Below are positions 50,179 through 63,081 of a stretch of 64,000 bases of DNA, piece by piece (position 1 is the first letter of the stretch; every line of letters begins with the position of its first letter). A program made the position numbers and the translations under genes. Below the pieces are notes generated by a model. It was not told where the DNA came from. It saw nothing but the letters and a program-made list of their open reading frames with translations, and did not search any database. Source of the stretch: JACVRW01 sp963827065. GTDB taxonomy: Bacteria; Actinomycetota; Thermoleophilia; Solirubrobacterales; Thermoleophilaceae. Location: positions 1-64,000 of the forward strand of contig CAWGZM010000006.1 of assembly GCA_963827065.1 (NCBI GenBank), given 5' to 3'.

Positions 50179-50573
50179 AGCTCGTCGCGGAGATCGAACG
50201 CGGCGTCGACGTCCTCGAGCGACGGCTTTTGGAAGAAGCGCGGGTTCTTGCACTGGAACGCCTCGCTGTAGCCGTCGTACGCGCGCTCGACGCTCGAGCG
50301 GCACTGGGGGAGCGGCAGGCCGCTCATCTTCACGCCACCGAAGCCGTGGCGGGTGTGCTCGGCCTGCTCGAAGAGCTCGACGTCGATCTCGCCGCGGAAC
50401 ACCTTGTTCATGCAGCCCATGAAGCGGCGGCCGGTCTGCTCGTCGTCGTACAGGTAGAGGAACTGGCAGCCGGACGCGATGCAGCCCGAGGGATGGACCA
50501 CGCGGTCGCAGAACGAGCAGCAGCGCCGGCACTCGTGCAGCTCGGTTGCGGTCTGCGCGGGAAGGGGTTGCAC
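50175..50573 (-). CDS. Cysteine-rich protein, possible metal-cluster binder
   Basis: 132 residues. Eight of its ten cysteines fall in the first 55 residues or so: ECRRCCSFCDRV, SGCIASGCQFLYLY and MGCMNKVF; later single ones at PQCRSS and QCKN. This spacing suits zinc or an Fe-S cluster (YkgJ-like chelators have similar pairs, but I cannot confirm membership). No membrane helix. 43 bp downstream of dnaE on the same strand. Function unknown. Confidence 0.6.
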   Translation of the reverse strand: MQPLPAQTATELHECRRCCSFCDRVVHPSGCIASGCQFLYLYDDEQTGRRFMGCMNKVFRGEIDVELFEQAEHTRHGFGGVKMSGLPLPQCRSSVERAYDGYSEAFQCKNPRFFQKPSLEDVDAAFDLRDEL

Positions 50574-50616
50574 GCGGCAAGTGTAGGTCAGCAGCGGCGG
50601 AGAGTGCGGCCCTGCG

Positions 50617-54088
<3,472 letters not shown>

Positions 54089-54239
54089 CCGGGCTCCGAA
54101 TATACGGTCGGGATCCGACGGCTCCGCCTGACCGCCCGCGCGGGCCCGCAAGTTGCGAGGAACCGCGCGCGCCCGACGGGCGCCGACACCCAGACGGTGG
54201 GCGTCAAGGTCGCACGGGTCAGGGTCGATAGCGGTCCGA

Positions 54240-55031
54240 GTGTTCCCCGAGGCGTGTCCGGGATGCGGCACCAAGACCGGCATCGGCCGGGACTGCAGCG
54301 CCTGCGGCGCCGACCTGATGATTGCGTCACCCGGGCCGGAGCATCCTCTCGTCGCTTTCCCCTCCGCCCGCTACCGCTCGCCCCGCACGATCGCGCTCGT
54401 AGCCTCGCGCTGGCTCTGGTTCGCCGTGGCGCTTGGGGTCGCCGGCTTCGGGGTCGACGCCCTCTGGCTCCTGAGCGCGTCGGGCCCGGACAGCGCGGTC
54501 GACGAGCTGATCTCGATCGCCGAGATGATGGATCTCGTGGCGCTCGTCCAGCTCGCCTCCCTGATCGTGGGCGGCGTCCTATTCCTGGCCTGGTTCCATC
54601 GCGCCTACGGCAACCTCCGCGCACTTGGCGTGAGCGAGCCTCGTTACCGGCGCGGCTGGGCGATCGGCGCCTGGTTCATCCCGGTGGCGAACCTGGTGAT
54701 CCCGAAGCAGCTCGCAAACGACCTCTGGCGCGCGGGCGACCCCGAGCTGCAGCCGCGGGACCCGGGTTGGCAGAGCCGGCCGGTCGCCGCACTCGTCCAC
54801 TGGTGGTGGGTGTTCTACCTCGTCGGCAGCGGCCTCAGCAGCCTCGCCGGCAACCTGATCGGCGACGCCGCGTCGATCGGCGCGATGAACACCGCGGTCG
54901 CCATCGACGCGACGGCGCAGGCGCTATGGATCGCAGCCGCGCTGACGGGAACGCGCGTCATCGGACGCTCGACGGAGCGCCAGGAGCTGCGTGCGGGAGG
55001 GTTGCGTGCGGCCGGGCTGCTGCAGGCGTGA
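54240..55031 (+). CDS. DUF4328 membrane protein with N-terminal zinc ribbon
   Basis: 263 residues from GTG 54240 (frame open further left). CPGCGTKTGIGRDCSACGADL forms a zinc ribbon at the N-terminus, then five hydrophobic spans (VASRWLWFAVALGVAGFG, ALVQLASLIVGGVLFLAWF, GWAIGAWFIPVANLVIPKQ, ALVHWWWVFYLVGSGLSS, IDATAQALWIAAALTGTRV). FHRAYGNLRALG and WAIGAWFIPVANL are DUF4328 hallmarks. Function unknown. Confidence 0.82.
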   Translation: MFPEACPGCGTKTGIGRDCSACGADLMIASPGPEHPLVAFPSARYRSPRTIALVASRWLWFAVALGVAGFGVDALWLLSASGPDSAVDELISIAEMMDLVALVQLASLIVGGVLFLAWFHRAYGNLRALGVSEPRYRRGWAIGAWFIPVANLVIPKQLANDLWRAGDPELQPRDPGWQSRPVAALVHWWWVFYLVGSGLSSLAGNLIGDAASIGAMNTAVAIDATAQALWIAAALTGTRVIGRSTERQELRAGGLRAAGLLQA

Positions 55032-55045
55032 GCCGGCCCGAGCGC

Positions 55046-55216
55046 CTACTCGTCGTCGCCGGCGGTCTTCGCGGCCGCGATGCCGGCCGCAAGCACGCCA
55101 ACCACTGTCGCTGCAGCACCCAGCTTGACCTTGTTCGTCCCGAGCTTGCGCTTGACCAGGATCACGATCCCCTGCCAGGCCGCCCAGCCGAGCATCGTGT
55201 AGGCCTTCGTCTTCAT
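55046..55216 (-). CDS. 56-residue membrane protein coupled to argG
   Basis: ATG 55216, TAG 55046. Its start overlaps the argG stop by 4 bp (ATGA), the same junction used between the arg genes, so it is likely the last gene of the arginine operon. Sequence: MKTKAYTMLGWAAWQGIVIL, basic middle KRKLGTNKVK, then a Gly/Ala/Val hydrophobic helix (LGAAATVVGVLAAGIAAAKT) and an acidic end. Probably one or two membrane spans. No family recognised; below usual ORF cut-offs. Confidence 0.65.
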   Translation of the reverse strand: MKTKAYTMLGWAAWQGIVILVKRKLGTNKVKLGAAATVVGVLAAGIAAAKTAGDDE

Positions 55217-56487
55217 GAGTCCTCTTTTCCCCGATTTCGGACGCGATACGCCATGCGCGACTGGAGCGACCAGAGCTCGATGAAGCCCGGGCTCGCCTGC
55301 TGCGAGAAGAGACCGCCCGACTCGCCGAAGCCCGCCAGCGCGGGGTCGTAGAGCGCGTTCGGCGAGCGGCGGGCAACGGGCCGGGCGCTGCCCTTGTAGA
55401 GCCGCATCGTGATCTCGCCCGTGACCTGCTCATTGACGGCTTCCATGAACGCGTTCAGGTCGGATAGCAGCGGCTCGTACCAGAGCCCGGCGTAGACGAG
55501 ATAGGCCCAGTGGGCGTCGAGCTGTGGCTTGAAGGTGTTCTGGTGGATCGTGCCGACCAGCTTCTCGAGCTCCTTGTGGGCGGGGAGGATCAGCGCCGCG
55601 GCCGGCACCTCGTACAGGTCGCGCACCTTGAGGCCGACGATCCGATCCTCGATGTGGTCGACGATCCCGATCCCGTGGCGGCTGCCGATCTCGCCCGCAC
55701 GCTCGAGCAGCTCGACGATGCCGAGGCGCTCGCCGTTCAGCGAGACGGGCACGCCGCGCTCGAAGCCGACCACCACGTCCTCGGGCTCATCGGGCGCCTC
55801 CTCCGGCCGCGTGACGAGCTGGAACACGTCGTCGCGCGGCGGCTCCTCGAGGTCCTCGATCGGCCCGCCCTCGGAGGAGCGGCCCCAGAGGTTGTCGTCG
55901 ATCGAGTACGGCGGCGACTCGGTTCCGCCCTTGACGGGGATGCCGTGCTCGCGCGCGTAGGCGATCTCCTCCTCGCGGCCCATCTGCCAGCCACGCACCG
56001 GCGCGATGATCTTCATCTCGGGGTCGAGCGCGATCACGGTCGACTCGATCCGAACCTGGTCGTTGCCCTTGCCGGTGCAGCCGTGGGCAATCGTGTCGCA
56101 GCCCGAACGACGCGCGTACTCGACCGCCAGCTTCGCGATCAGAGGCCGCCCGAGCGCCGTGAACAGCGGATAGCCGCCGCCGTACAGCGCGTTCGACTTG
56201 ATCGCCGGCACCACGTAGTCGCGCGCGAACTCCTCGCGCGCGTCGACCACGTGGCAGTCGAGCGCGCCCAGGTGGAGTGCCTTGCCCTTCACGACCTCGT
56301 AGTCCTCGCCGGGCTGGCCCAGGTTGACGGTGAGCGCGACGACCTCGGCCTCGTACTCGTCCTGGATCCACTTGAGCATCACGCTCGTGTCGAGCCCGCC
56401 CGAGTAGAGCAGGAGCACCCGCCCGACCTCACCGGGCTCGGCCTCGTAGGAGGCCGTCTTCGACAGCGTGCGGCGCTCGACGCTCAT
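55213..56487 (-). CDS. argG: Argininosuccinate synthase
   Basis: Joins citrulline and aspartate with ATP in arginine synthesis. 424 residues from ATG 56487. PP-loop VLLLYSGGLDTSVMLKW, AHGCTGKGNDQVRIE, GTESPPYSIDDNLWGRSSEG and SLNGERLGI are intact. An N-terminal extension of about 22 residues precedes the PP-loop. ATGA overlap with argD upstream and the 56-codon ORF downstream. Confidence 0.97.
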   Translation of the reverse strand: MSVERRTLSKTASYEAEPGEVGRVLLLYSGGLDTSVMLKWIQDEYEAEVVALTVNLGQPGEDYEVVKGKALHLGALDCHVVDAREEFARDYVVPAIKSNALYGGGYPLFTALGRPLIAKLAVEYARRSGCDTIAHGCTGKGNDQVRIESTVIALDPEMKIIAPVRGWQMGREEEIAYAREHGIPVKGGTESPPYSIDDNLWGRSSEGGPIEDLEEPPRDDVFQLVTRPEEAPDEPEDVVVGFERGVPVSLNGERLGIVELLERAGEIGSRHGIGIVDHIEDRIVGLKVRDLYEVPAAALILPAHKELEKLVGTIHQNTFKPQLDAHWAYLVYAGLWYEPLLSDLNAFMEAVNEQVTGEITMRLYKGSARPVARRSPNALYDPALAGFGESGGLFSQQASPGFIELWSLQSRMAYRVRNRGKEDS

Positions 56488-57644
56488 CGGGCGGGGGAAG
56501 CTAGCAGCGCCTCGAGGCGGCTCAGAGCGTCGTCGATCTCCGCCTCGCTGACGGTGAGCGGCGGCAGGAAGCGGATCGTGTCGGGGCCGGTCGCGTTGAC
56601 GACGAGGTGCTGCTCGAGCAGAAGCCGGCGCGCCACCTCGGGCGCGTGCGCCACGTGGATGCCGATCATCAGGCCGAGCCCGCGCGGCTCGAGTCGCAGG
56701 GCGCGCAGGCCGTCGGCGAGCCGACCGCCGCGCTCGCGCACCGTGACGAGAAAGGCCTCGTCGTCGACCGTGTCGAGCACGGCGTTCGCGGCGGCCGCGA
56801 TCACCGGGCCGCCGGCGAAGGTCGAGCCGTGATCTCCCAGCTCGAAGATGCCCGCGCAGTTCGCGTTGGCGACGCAGGCGCCGATCGGGAGGCCGCCGCC
56901 GAGCCCCTTGGCCACCGTCATGACGTCGGGAGTAACACCGAGCTGCTGATGTGCCCACAGCGTCCCGGTCCTGCCCATCCCGCACTGGATCTCGTCGAAG
57001 ACGAGCAGCGCCCCGTGGGCGTCGCAGGCCTCGCGCGCCGCCTGCAGGACCTCCGCGGCGACCGGGTGGATGCCCGACTCGCCCTGGACCGGCTCGATCA
57101 GCACGGCCGCCGTGTGGCGATCGACCGCGGCCGTCAGCGCCGCGGCGTCCCCGCGCGGGACCACCTTGAAGCCGGGCACGAGCGGTGCGAACGGCGCCTG
57201 CTTCGTCTCCTGCGGCGTGGCCGAGAGCGAGCCCATCGTGCGACCGTGGAAGGCGCCCTCGAGCACCACGAAGTCGCCGCCCGTACGCCGCCGGCGCGCC
57301 AGCTTGAGCGCGCACTCGATCGCCTCGGTGCCGGAGTTGGTGAAGAAGACGCGCCCGCCTAGCGACGAGTCGGCGAGGCGCTTGGCGAGCCGGATCGAGG
57401 ACTCCGTGTAAAAGAGGTTCCCGACGTGCATGAGGCGGCCGGCCTGGTCGCGGACCGCCTCGACCACCGCCGGGTGGCAGTGGCCCAGCTGCACGACGCT
57501 GATCCCGGACAGGAAGTCGAGGTACTCGTTGCCCTCGTCGTCCCAGAGCCGCGTTCCCTCTCCGCGCACGAACTCGACCGGGTGGCGCGCGTAGGTGGCC
57601 ATCACGGCGTCGCGCTCGAGCGACTGGAGCACGCTCAGGGCCAC
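56484..57644 (-). CDS. argD: Acetylornithine aminotransferase
   Basis: Class III PLP aminotransferase turning N-acetylglutamate semialdehyde to N-acetylornithine. 386 residues. GEGTRLWDDEGNEYLDFLSG, FFTNSGTEAIECALKLARR, GAFHGRTMGSLSATPQ, LLVFDEIQCGMGRTG and the PLP Lys in MTVAKGLGGGLPIGA. Overlaps argB by 10 bp and argG by 4 bp. Confidence 0.95.
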   Translation of the reverse strand: MALSVLQSLERDAVMATYARHPVEFVRGEGTRLWDDEGNEYLDFLSGISVVQLGHCHPAVVEAVRDQAGRLMHVGNLFYTESSIRLAKRLADSSLGGRVFFTNSGTEAIECALKLARRRRTGGDFVVLEGAFHGRTMGSLSATPQETKQAPFAPLVPGFKVVPRGDAAALTAAVDRHTAAVLIEPVQGESGIHPVAAEVLQAAREACDAHGALLVFDEIQCGMGRTGTLWAHQQLGVTPDVMTVAKGLGGGLPIGACVANANCAGIFELGDHGSTFAGGPVIAAAANAVLDTVDDEAFLVTVRERGGRLADGLRALRLEPRGLGLMIGIHVAHAPEVARRLLLEQHLVVNATGPDTIRFLPPLTVSEAEIDDALSRLEALLASPAR

Positions 57645-58474
57645 AGCTTCGTCCCGATCCCCTCGTCGGTGAACAGCTCGAGCAGCAGCGAGTGCGGCTG
57701 GCGGCCGTCGACGATGTAGGCGTTGCCGACTCCGGCCTCAAGCGCGTGCAGGCACGCCTCGAGCTTCGGCCGCATCCCGCCGCTGACCGACGGGATCCGC
57801 TCGCGCAGCTCAGCCGCGGTCGCCTCCGAAATGCGGCTGGCGGGATCGGAGGGGTCGGCGCGCCAGCCGTTCACGTCGGTCAGGAAGACGACCTTGAAGG
57901 CGCCCATCGCCTCTGCCACCGCAGCGGCCGCTGCGTCCGCGTTGACGTTGTAGGAGGCGCCCTCGGCGTCCGCTCCGACCGACGCGATGACGGGGATGTA
58001 GTCGGCGGCGATGTGGTTGAGCACGTCCACGTCGATGTGTTCGATGTCGCCGACGAAGCCGACGTCGGTCTCCCCCGCGAGCCGCTTCTTGACCGTGAAC
58101 AGCAGCCCGTCGTCGCCGCACAGCCCCACCGCCGGCTGGCCGTGGCGTCCGAGCCGCAACACGATGTCCTTGTTCTGCTTGCCGACCAGCACCATCTTCG
58201 CGATCTCGACGGTCTCGGCGTCCGAAACGCGCAGGCCGTCCACGAACTTGACCTCCATCCCGAGCCGCTCCATGTAGCGGGTGATGTCCGGCCCGCCGCC
58301 GTGGACGACGATCGGGTTCAGCCCCACGTACTTGAGCAGCACGACGTCCCGCGCGAACTCCTCCTTCAGCTCCGGGTCGGTCATCGCCGCGCCGCCGTAC
58401 TTGATGACGACCGTCTTGCCGTGGTACTCCCGGATGTACGGGAGCGCCTCGAGCAGCGTTGCTACATCCCTCAC
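57635..58474 (-). CDS. argB: Acetylglutamate kinase
   Basis: Second step of arginine synthesis. 279 residues from GTG 58474, whose GTGA overlaps the argJ stop. VVIKYGGAAMTDPEL, IVVHGGGPDITRYM, VGFVGDIEHID, NVNADAAAAAVAEA and VVFLTDVNGW mark the kinase. The N-terminus (RDVATLLEALPYIREYHGK) is the extra helix of the hexameric, arginine-inhibited class, which fits a pathway with argJ recycling where this kinase is the feedback target. Confidence 0.95.
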   Translation of the reverse strand: MRDVATLLEALPYIREYHGKTVVIKYGGAAMTDPELKEEFARDVVLLKYVGLNPIVVHGGGPDITRYMERLGMEVKFVDGLRVSDAETVEIAKMVLVGKQNKDIVLRLGRHGQPAVGLCGDDGLLFTVKKRLAGETDVGFVGDIEHIDVDVLNHIAADYIPVIASVGADAEGASYNVNADAAAAAVAEAMGAFKVVFLTDVNGWRADPSDPASRISEATAAELRERIPSVSGGMRPKLEACLHALEAGVGNAYIVDGRQPHSLLLELFTDEGIGTKLWP

Positions 58475-59697
58475 GACGTGTACTCCGAGTTCAGGCGCAC
58501 GTAGTCCGGCGAGAGGTCGCTGAAGAAGATCTCGGTCTCGCCGCCGTCGCCCGGGAGCGTCAGCTCGTACTCGACCTCGTCGCGCTGGACGAGCTCCGCG
58601 AGCACCTTCTGGTCGACCTCGATCGCGTCGCCAGCCGACGCCACCATCGTGCCCTCGATCGACAGGTCCGCGACGAACGGCTCGCCCGCCGGCCAGGCCT
58701 GCCCGGCGGCCTGCAGGATGCGGCCGAAGTTGGGGTCGCCGCCGTGGAGCGCCGTCTTCACGAGCGGCGAGTTGGCGACCGAGCGCGCCACCGGCTCGAC
58801 CGCCTCGGAGCGGCCGCTGACCACGATCCTGCCCACCCTGCGCGCGCCCTCGCCGTCGGACACGATCAGGAGGGCGAGCTGGCGCAGGAGCGCGTCGAGC
58901 GCCTCCCCGAAACGCAGCTCGTCGTCCGACTCCGGCTCGATCGCGACCCCCGCGCCGCCGTTCGCCAGGGCAAACACGGTGTCGCTCGTGGAGAGCTGGC
59001 CGTCGACGCTGATGCGGTCGAAGGAGCGCTTGACGCACACGCCCGTGAGCAGGTCGAGCGTCTCCTGCGCCATCGCGGCGTCCGTCTGGATGAAGCAGAA
59101 CATCGTCGCGAAGCGCGGCTCGATCATGCCGGCGCCCTTTGCCTGGGCGGCGAGCTTGACGGCCCCGTTCGAGAGGTGCACGTCGAGGCAGGCCCGCTTC
59201 GGGTTGCGGTCGCTCGTGAGGATCGCCTCCGAGAAGCTCTCGGCGTCGAGGCCGAGCTCGTCGCAGGCACCGTTCACGCCCGCGAGCACCGTCTCGCGCG
59301 GCAACTCGTGCCCGATCACGCCGGTCGAGGCGACCCCGACCTGGCTCGGCTCGAGGCCGAGCCGGCCCGCGGCCGCCTCCTGCATCGCCACGGCCGTGTC
59401 GAGGCCACGCTGCCCGTCGCCCACGTTCGAGCAGCCCGAGTTGGCGACGACCGCGCGCAGGCCCGCCAGGTCCGCCTGTTTCGATGCGATCACCGGGGCG
59501 CCCAGGCGCGCGTTCGTGGTAAATCGGGCCGCCGAGACCGTCTCCGGGGCGTCCGAGACGAGCACGCCGACGTCGAGCCCGTCCGGCTTGATCCCCGCCG
59601 CCACGCCGGCGGCCCGGAAGCCAGCGGGCAGCTCGATGTCCTTCGCCTCGCCGGCGTTCACGGGCAGGTCGACCCAGCGCGAGCTGAAGAAGCTCAT
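58471..59697 (-). CDS. argJ: Glutamate N-acetyltransferase / ornithine acetyltransferase
   Basis: Recycles the acetyl group from acetylornithine to glutamate. 408 residues from ATG 59697. The self-cleavage site Ala-Thr-Met is in RFATMFCFIQTDA, where the Thr becomes the nucleophile of the beta chain; VVANSGCSNVGDGQRGLD and VGVASTGVIGHELP (substrate loops) and HGGDPNFGRILQAAG are present. Overlaps argC and argB by 4 bp. Confidence 0.95.
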   Translation of the reverse strand: MSFFSSRWVDLPVNAGEAKDIELPAGFRAAGVAAGIKPDGLDVGVLVSDAPETVSAARFTTNARLGAPVIASKQADLAGLRAVVANSGCSNVGDGQRGLDTAVAMQEAAAGRLGLEPSQVGVASTGVIGHELPRETVLAGVNGACDELGLDAESFSEAILTSDRNPKRACLDVHLSNGAVKLAAQAKGAGMIEPRFATMFCFIQTDAAMAQETLDLLTGVCVKRSFDRISVDGQLSTSDTVFALANGGAGVAIEPESDDELRFGEALDALLRQLALLIVSDGEGARRVGRIVVSGRSEAVEPVARSVANSPLVKTALHGGDPNFGRILQAAGQAWPAGEPFVADLSIEGTMVASAGDAIEVDQKVLAELVQRDEVEYELTLPGDGGETEIFFSDLSPDYVRLNSEYTS

Positions 59698-60665
59698 TCG
59701 AGGCCCGCCGTCTCGGGCACGCCGAGCATCAGGTTGAGGTCCTGCACGCCCTGCCCGGCGGCGCCCTTCCAGAGGTTGTCGATCGCGGCGAGGGCGATCA
59801 CGCGCTCGCCGACCACGGTCACGTGCACCTGGGCGCGGTTGGTGTTGCGGACGTTCTGCGTGCGCGGCGAGCCCGCCGTCAGGTCGATGAAGGGCTCGTC
59901 CGCGTAGCGCTCCTCGTACAGGGCGCGCACGTCCTCGCGCGAGAGCGGCTCCGCGAGCGTCGCGTAGCACGACGCGAAGATCCCCTGGTCGACCGGCATC
60001 AGGTGGGTCAGGAACGAGAAGCGCGCGCCCGGCAGCTCCTGCTCCATCTCGGCGCTGTGGCGGTGGCCGTCGATCTTGTAGGCGTTCAGGTTGTCGACGG
60101 CCGAGACGTAGTGGGTCTCCTCGGTGGCCTCGCGGCCGGCGCCCGACACACCCGCCTTGATGTCCACGACGGCGTCGGCGATCCGGCCGTGCAGCGGCAG
60201 CAGCGCGAGCAGCGCGGCGGTCGAGTTGCAGCCCGGGCCGGCGACGAGCGACGCCTCGCGGATATCGTCGCGGTGTGCCTCCGGCAGGCCGTAGACGGAC
60301 TCGGCGAGCAGCTCCGGGGCCTCGTGCGGCTGGTACCAGCGCTCGTAGGCCTCCTGCTCGAGCCGGAAGTCCGCGGACAGGTCGACGACCTTGAGCCCAC
60401 GCCGGCGGAGCTTCGACACGGCTTCGGCGGCTGCCTTGTGCGGGTAGGCGATCACGGCGGCGTCGGCGCGCTCGGCGATCAGATCCGGATCGAACGCCTC
60501 CATCTCGAGCGGCACGCGGTACGCCGGATAGAGCTCGTCGTGGCGGCGGCCGGCGTCGCTGCGCGCGGTCAGGGCGGTCAGCTCGATCTCTGGGTGGCGA
60601 TGCAGGATCGCCGCCGCGACCGCGCCGCCGAAGCCCGCGGCGCCGATGACGGCGGCCCTAGGCAC
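59694..60665 (-). CDS. argC: N-acetyl-gamma-glutamyl-phosphate reductase
   Basis: NADPH reductase, third arginine step. 323 residues from GTG 60665, chosen for homology (VPRAAVIGAAGFGGAVAA) though it sits 8 bp inside pheT. Catalytic Cys in VAGPGCNSTAALLAL, VVDLSADFRL, VSGAGREATEETHYV, THLMPVDQGIFAS and NLWKGAAGQGVQDLNLM. First arg gene, fused by overlap to pheST. Confidence 0.95.
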   Translation of the reverse strand: MPRAAVIGAAGFGGAVAAAILHRHPEIELTALTARSDAGRRHDELYPAYRVPLEMEAFDPDLIAERADAAVIAYPHKAAAEAVSKLRRRGLKVVDLSADFRLEQEAYERWYQPHEAPELLAESVYGLPEAHRDDIREASLVAGPGCNSTAALLALLPLHGRIADAVVDIKAGVSGAGREATEETHYVSAVDNLNAYKIDGHRHSAEMEQELPGARFSFLTHLMPVDQGIFASCYATLAEPLSREDVRALYEERYADEPFIDLTAGSPRTQNVRNTNRAQVHVTVVGERVIALAAIDNLWKGAAGQGVQDLNLMLGVPETAGLE

Positions 60666-63081
60666 GCAGCCGCCCTCCGATGGACTCGAGCTCGCGCTCG
60701 ATCGCCTTGCGCCGCTCCGCCACCTCGTCGTCGGTGAGCGTGCGGTCGGGCGCGCGGAACTCGAGCCGCAGGGCGAGCGACTTGTTGCCCTCCCCCACCT
60801 GCGCACCGCGGTACAGGTCGAAGATGGACACGGCACCGAGCAGGTCGCCGCCGCCGCTGCGGACGGCCGCTTCGACCCGGCTCGCCGGCACCTCCTCGCC
60901 GACCACGACGGCTATGTCCTGCAGGACCGCCGGGAAGCCCGTGACGTCGCCGTAGACCTCGAGCGCGCCCGCCGTCAGCGCCACGATCCGGTCGACATCG
61001 AGCTCGAAGGCAGCGGCCGGGCCCTCGAGATCCCACTCGCGCAGGACGAGTGGGTGCAGCTCGCCGATCCAACCGAGCTCGCGGCCGTCGGCGCCGCGGA
61101 CCAGCGCGGAGCGGCCCGGGTGCAGGAAGGGCCGTGTGTCCGGCTCGGCGTGCCAGTCGATGCCCGTGACCCCGAGCAGCGCCTCGAGCAGCGCCTTGGC
61201 CGCGAAGAAGTCCGCCGGCCGCTCCGGGCTGCGCCAGCCTGCCGGCGCCGCCTGCGTCATGAGAACGGACAGGTGGAGCGGCTCGCTTGCCGGCAGCGCG
61301 CCGCTCGGCGAGCCCTCGGGCGGCGGCTCGAGCGGGCCCGCCGGGTGGTAGACGTGGGCCGCCTCGAAGAGCGCCACCCCCGCGCGGCCGTGCGCGGCGT
61401 TGTGGCGCGCTGCGTCGAGCAGCCCGGGCAGCAGCAGCGGGCGCATCACGCTCAGGTCCTCGGACAGCGGGTTGTCGATCCGCAGCACCGGCTCGTCGCC
61501 GAGGCGCAGGCGCTCGAGCGCCGCCGGCGAGGTGAACGCGTAGGCGATGCACTCGTAGAGGCCGCGGTCGCGCAGCAGGTCCTCGAGCCGGCGTCGCAGG
61601 CGCTGTCCCTCCGACAGCCGGCCGACCGCGCCCTCGCGCGCGGGCAGGGTCGTGGGCAGCTTGTCGAGGCCGTGGATGCGCGCGACCTCCTCGACCAGGT
61701 CGGCCTCGCGCTGGACGTCGGAGTCGCGCCAGGGCGGGACTCTCCAGGCGTCGCCGGCGCGCTCGAAGCCGAGCCGCTCGAGGATCTCGGTCACGCGTTC
61801 CGAGGGGATGTGCTCGCCGAGGAGGCGCTCCATGCGCTCCTCGCGCAGCGGCACGAGCCGCGGCTCGGCCGGGTGCGGATAGACGTCGATCGTGCCGGGC
61901 ACAAAGCGGGCGCCGCAGAGCTCGACCATGAGCCGCGCCGCGAGCCGCTGCGCGGCGATCGCCTGCTCGGGATGGAGCTGCTTCTCGAAGCGCGCCGACG
62001 CCTCGGTGCGCAGGCCGAGCGCCTTCGACGTCCGCATGATGTTCGGGCCGACCCAGGTGGCGGCCTCCATCAGCACGCGCGTCGTCTTGTCGGAAACCTC
62101 GGAGACCTGCCCGCCCATGATCCCGGCGATGCCGGTCGGCCCCTCCGCGTCGCAGACGAGCGCGACGTCGGAGGAGAAGCTGCGCTCGACGTCGTCGAGC
62201 GTCTTCATCCTCTCGCCCTCCTGTGCGCGCCGCACGATGATGCGCGAGCCGCGCACCTCGTCGAGGTCGAACGCGTGCAGCGGCTGCCCGGTCGCGAGCA
62301 TCACGTAGTTGGTGATGTCGACCACGTTCGAGATCGGCCGCTGGCCCGCGGCCATGAGACGTTGCTTCAGCCACAGCGGCGACGGGCCGATCTGCACGTC
62401 CTCGAAGACGCGCGCCGTGAAGCGCAGGCAGATCTCGGGGTCGATCTCGACCGACGCCTGATCCTCCGCCGAGTCGCCGCCGGACGGCTCGGCGTCGCGC
62501 GCGGTGGGGTCCTCGGCGAGCGGCGCGCCGGTCACGGCGTGCAGGTCGCGGGCCACGCCGTAGACGGACATGATGTCCGGCCGGTTCGGGGTGACCTCGA
62601 GCTCGAGCACCTCGTCGGCGATCGGCAGGTGCTCTTGCAGCGGGGCGCCGACGGGCAGGTCCTCGGATAGCACCATGATCCCGTCGTGGTCCTCGCCGAT
62701 GCCGACCTCGTCCTCGGCGAGGATCATTCCGCTCGACGCCACCCCGCGCAGCTTGGCCTCGCCGAGCGTGCTGCCGTCCGGCATGACGGCGCCGGGCAGG
62801 GCGACCGCCACGGTCTGACCGGCGGCGACGTTGGGCGCTCCGCAGACGATCGTCTGCGGCTCGCCGCGGCCCACGTCGACGACGCAGACGCTCAGGCGGT
62901 CGGCGTTCGGATGCTGCTCCGACTGCAGCACGCGGCCGGTCAGGAAGGCCGCGGTGTCGCCCACGCCGGTGCGGTGCAGGCGCTCGAGCTTGTCGCCCGC
63001 CATCGTCAGCGCGTCGGCGATCTCCTCGGCGGGCAGGCCGGGGTCGCAGTAGGAGCGCAACCAGCCGACCGGGATCCTCAT
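60658..63081 (-). CDS. pheT: Phenylalanyl-tRNA synthetase beta subunit
   Basis: 807 residues, the full bacterial length. N-terminal tRNA-binding OB fold (TGRVLQSEQHPNADRLSVCV), IVCGAPNVAAGQTV, B5 domain near NRPDIMSVYGVARDL and ISNVVDITNYVMLATGQPLH, RTEASARFEKQLHPE, C-terminal FDX-ACB anticodon-binding domain beginning FPAVLQDIAVVVGEEV. The ATG 63081 overlaps the pheS stop by 4 bp. Confidence 0.97.
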   Translation of the reverse strand: MRIPVGWLRSYCDPGLPAEEIADALTMAGDKLERLHRTGVGDTAAFLTGRVLQSEQHPNADRLSVCVVDVGRGEPQTIVCGAPNVAAGQTVAVALPGAVMPDGSTLGEAKLRGVASSGMILAEDEVGIGEDHDGIMVLSEDLPVGAPLQEHLPIADEVLELEVTPNRPDIMSVYGVARDLHAVTGAPLAEDPTARDAEPSGGDSAEDQASVEIDPEICLRFTARVFEDVQIGPSPLWLKQRLMAAGQRPISNVVDITNYVMLATGQPLHAFDLDEVRGSRIIVRRAQEGERMKTLDDVERSFSSDVALVCDAEGPTGIAGIMGGQVSEVSDKTTRVLMEAATWVGPNIMRTSKALGLRTEASARFEKQLHPEQAIAAQRLAARLMVELCGARFVPGTIDVYPHPAEPRLVPLREERMERLLGEHIPSERVTEILERLGFERAGDAWRVPPWRDSDVQREADLVEEVARIHGLDKLPTTLPAREGAVGRLSEGQRLRRRLEDLLRDRGLYECIAYAFTSPAALERLRLGDEPVLRIDNPLSEDLSVMRPLLLPGLLDAARHNAAHGRAGVALFEAAHVYHPAGPLEPPPEGSPSGALPASEPLHLSVLMTQAAPAGWRSPERPADFFAAKALLEALLGVTGIDWHAEPDTRPFLHPGRSALVRGADGRELGWIGELHPLVLREWDLEGPAAAFELDVDRIVALTAGALEVYGDVTGFPAVLQDIAVVVGEEVPASRVEAAVRSGGGDLLGAVSIFDLYRGAQVGEGNKSLALRLEFRAPDRTLTDDEVAERRKAIERELESIGGRLRA

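Noticed and set aside
60646..62670. 674-codon plus-strand frame opposite pheT
   Set aside because: Antisense composition; no start context or homology features.
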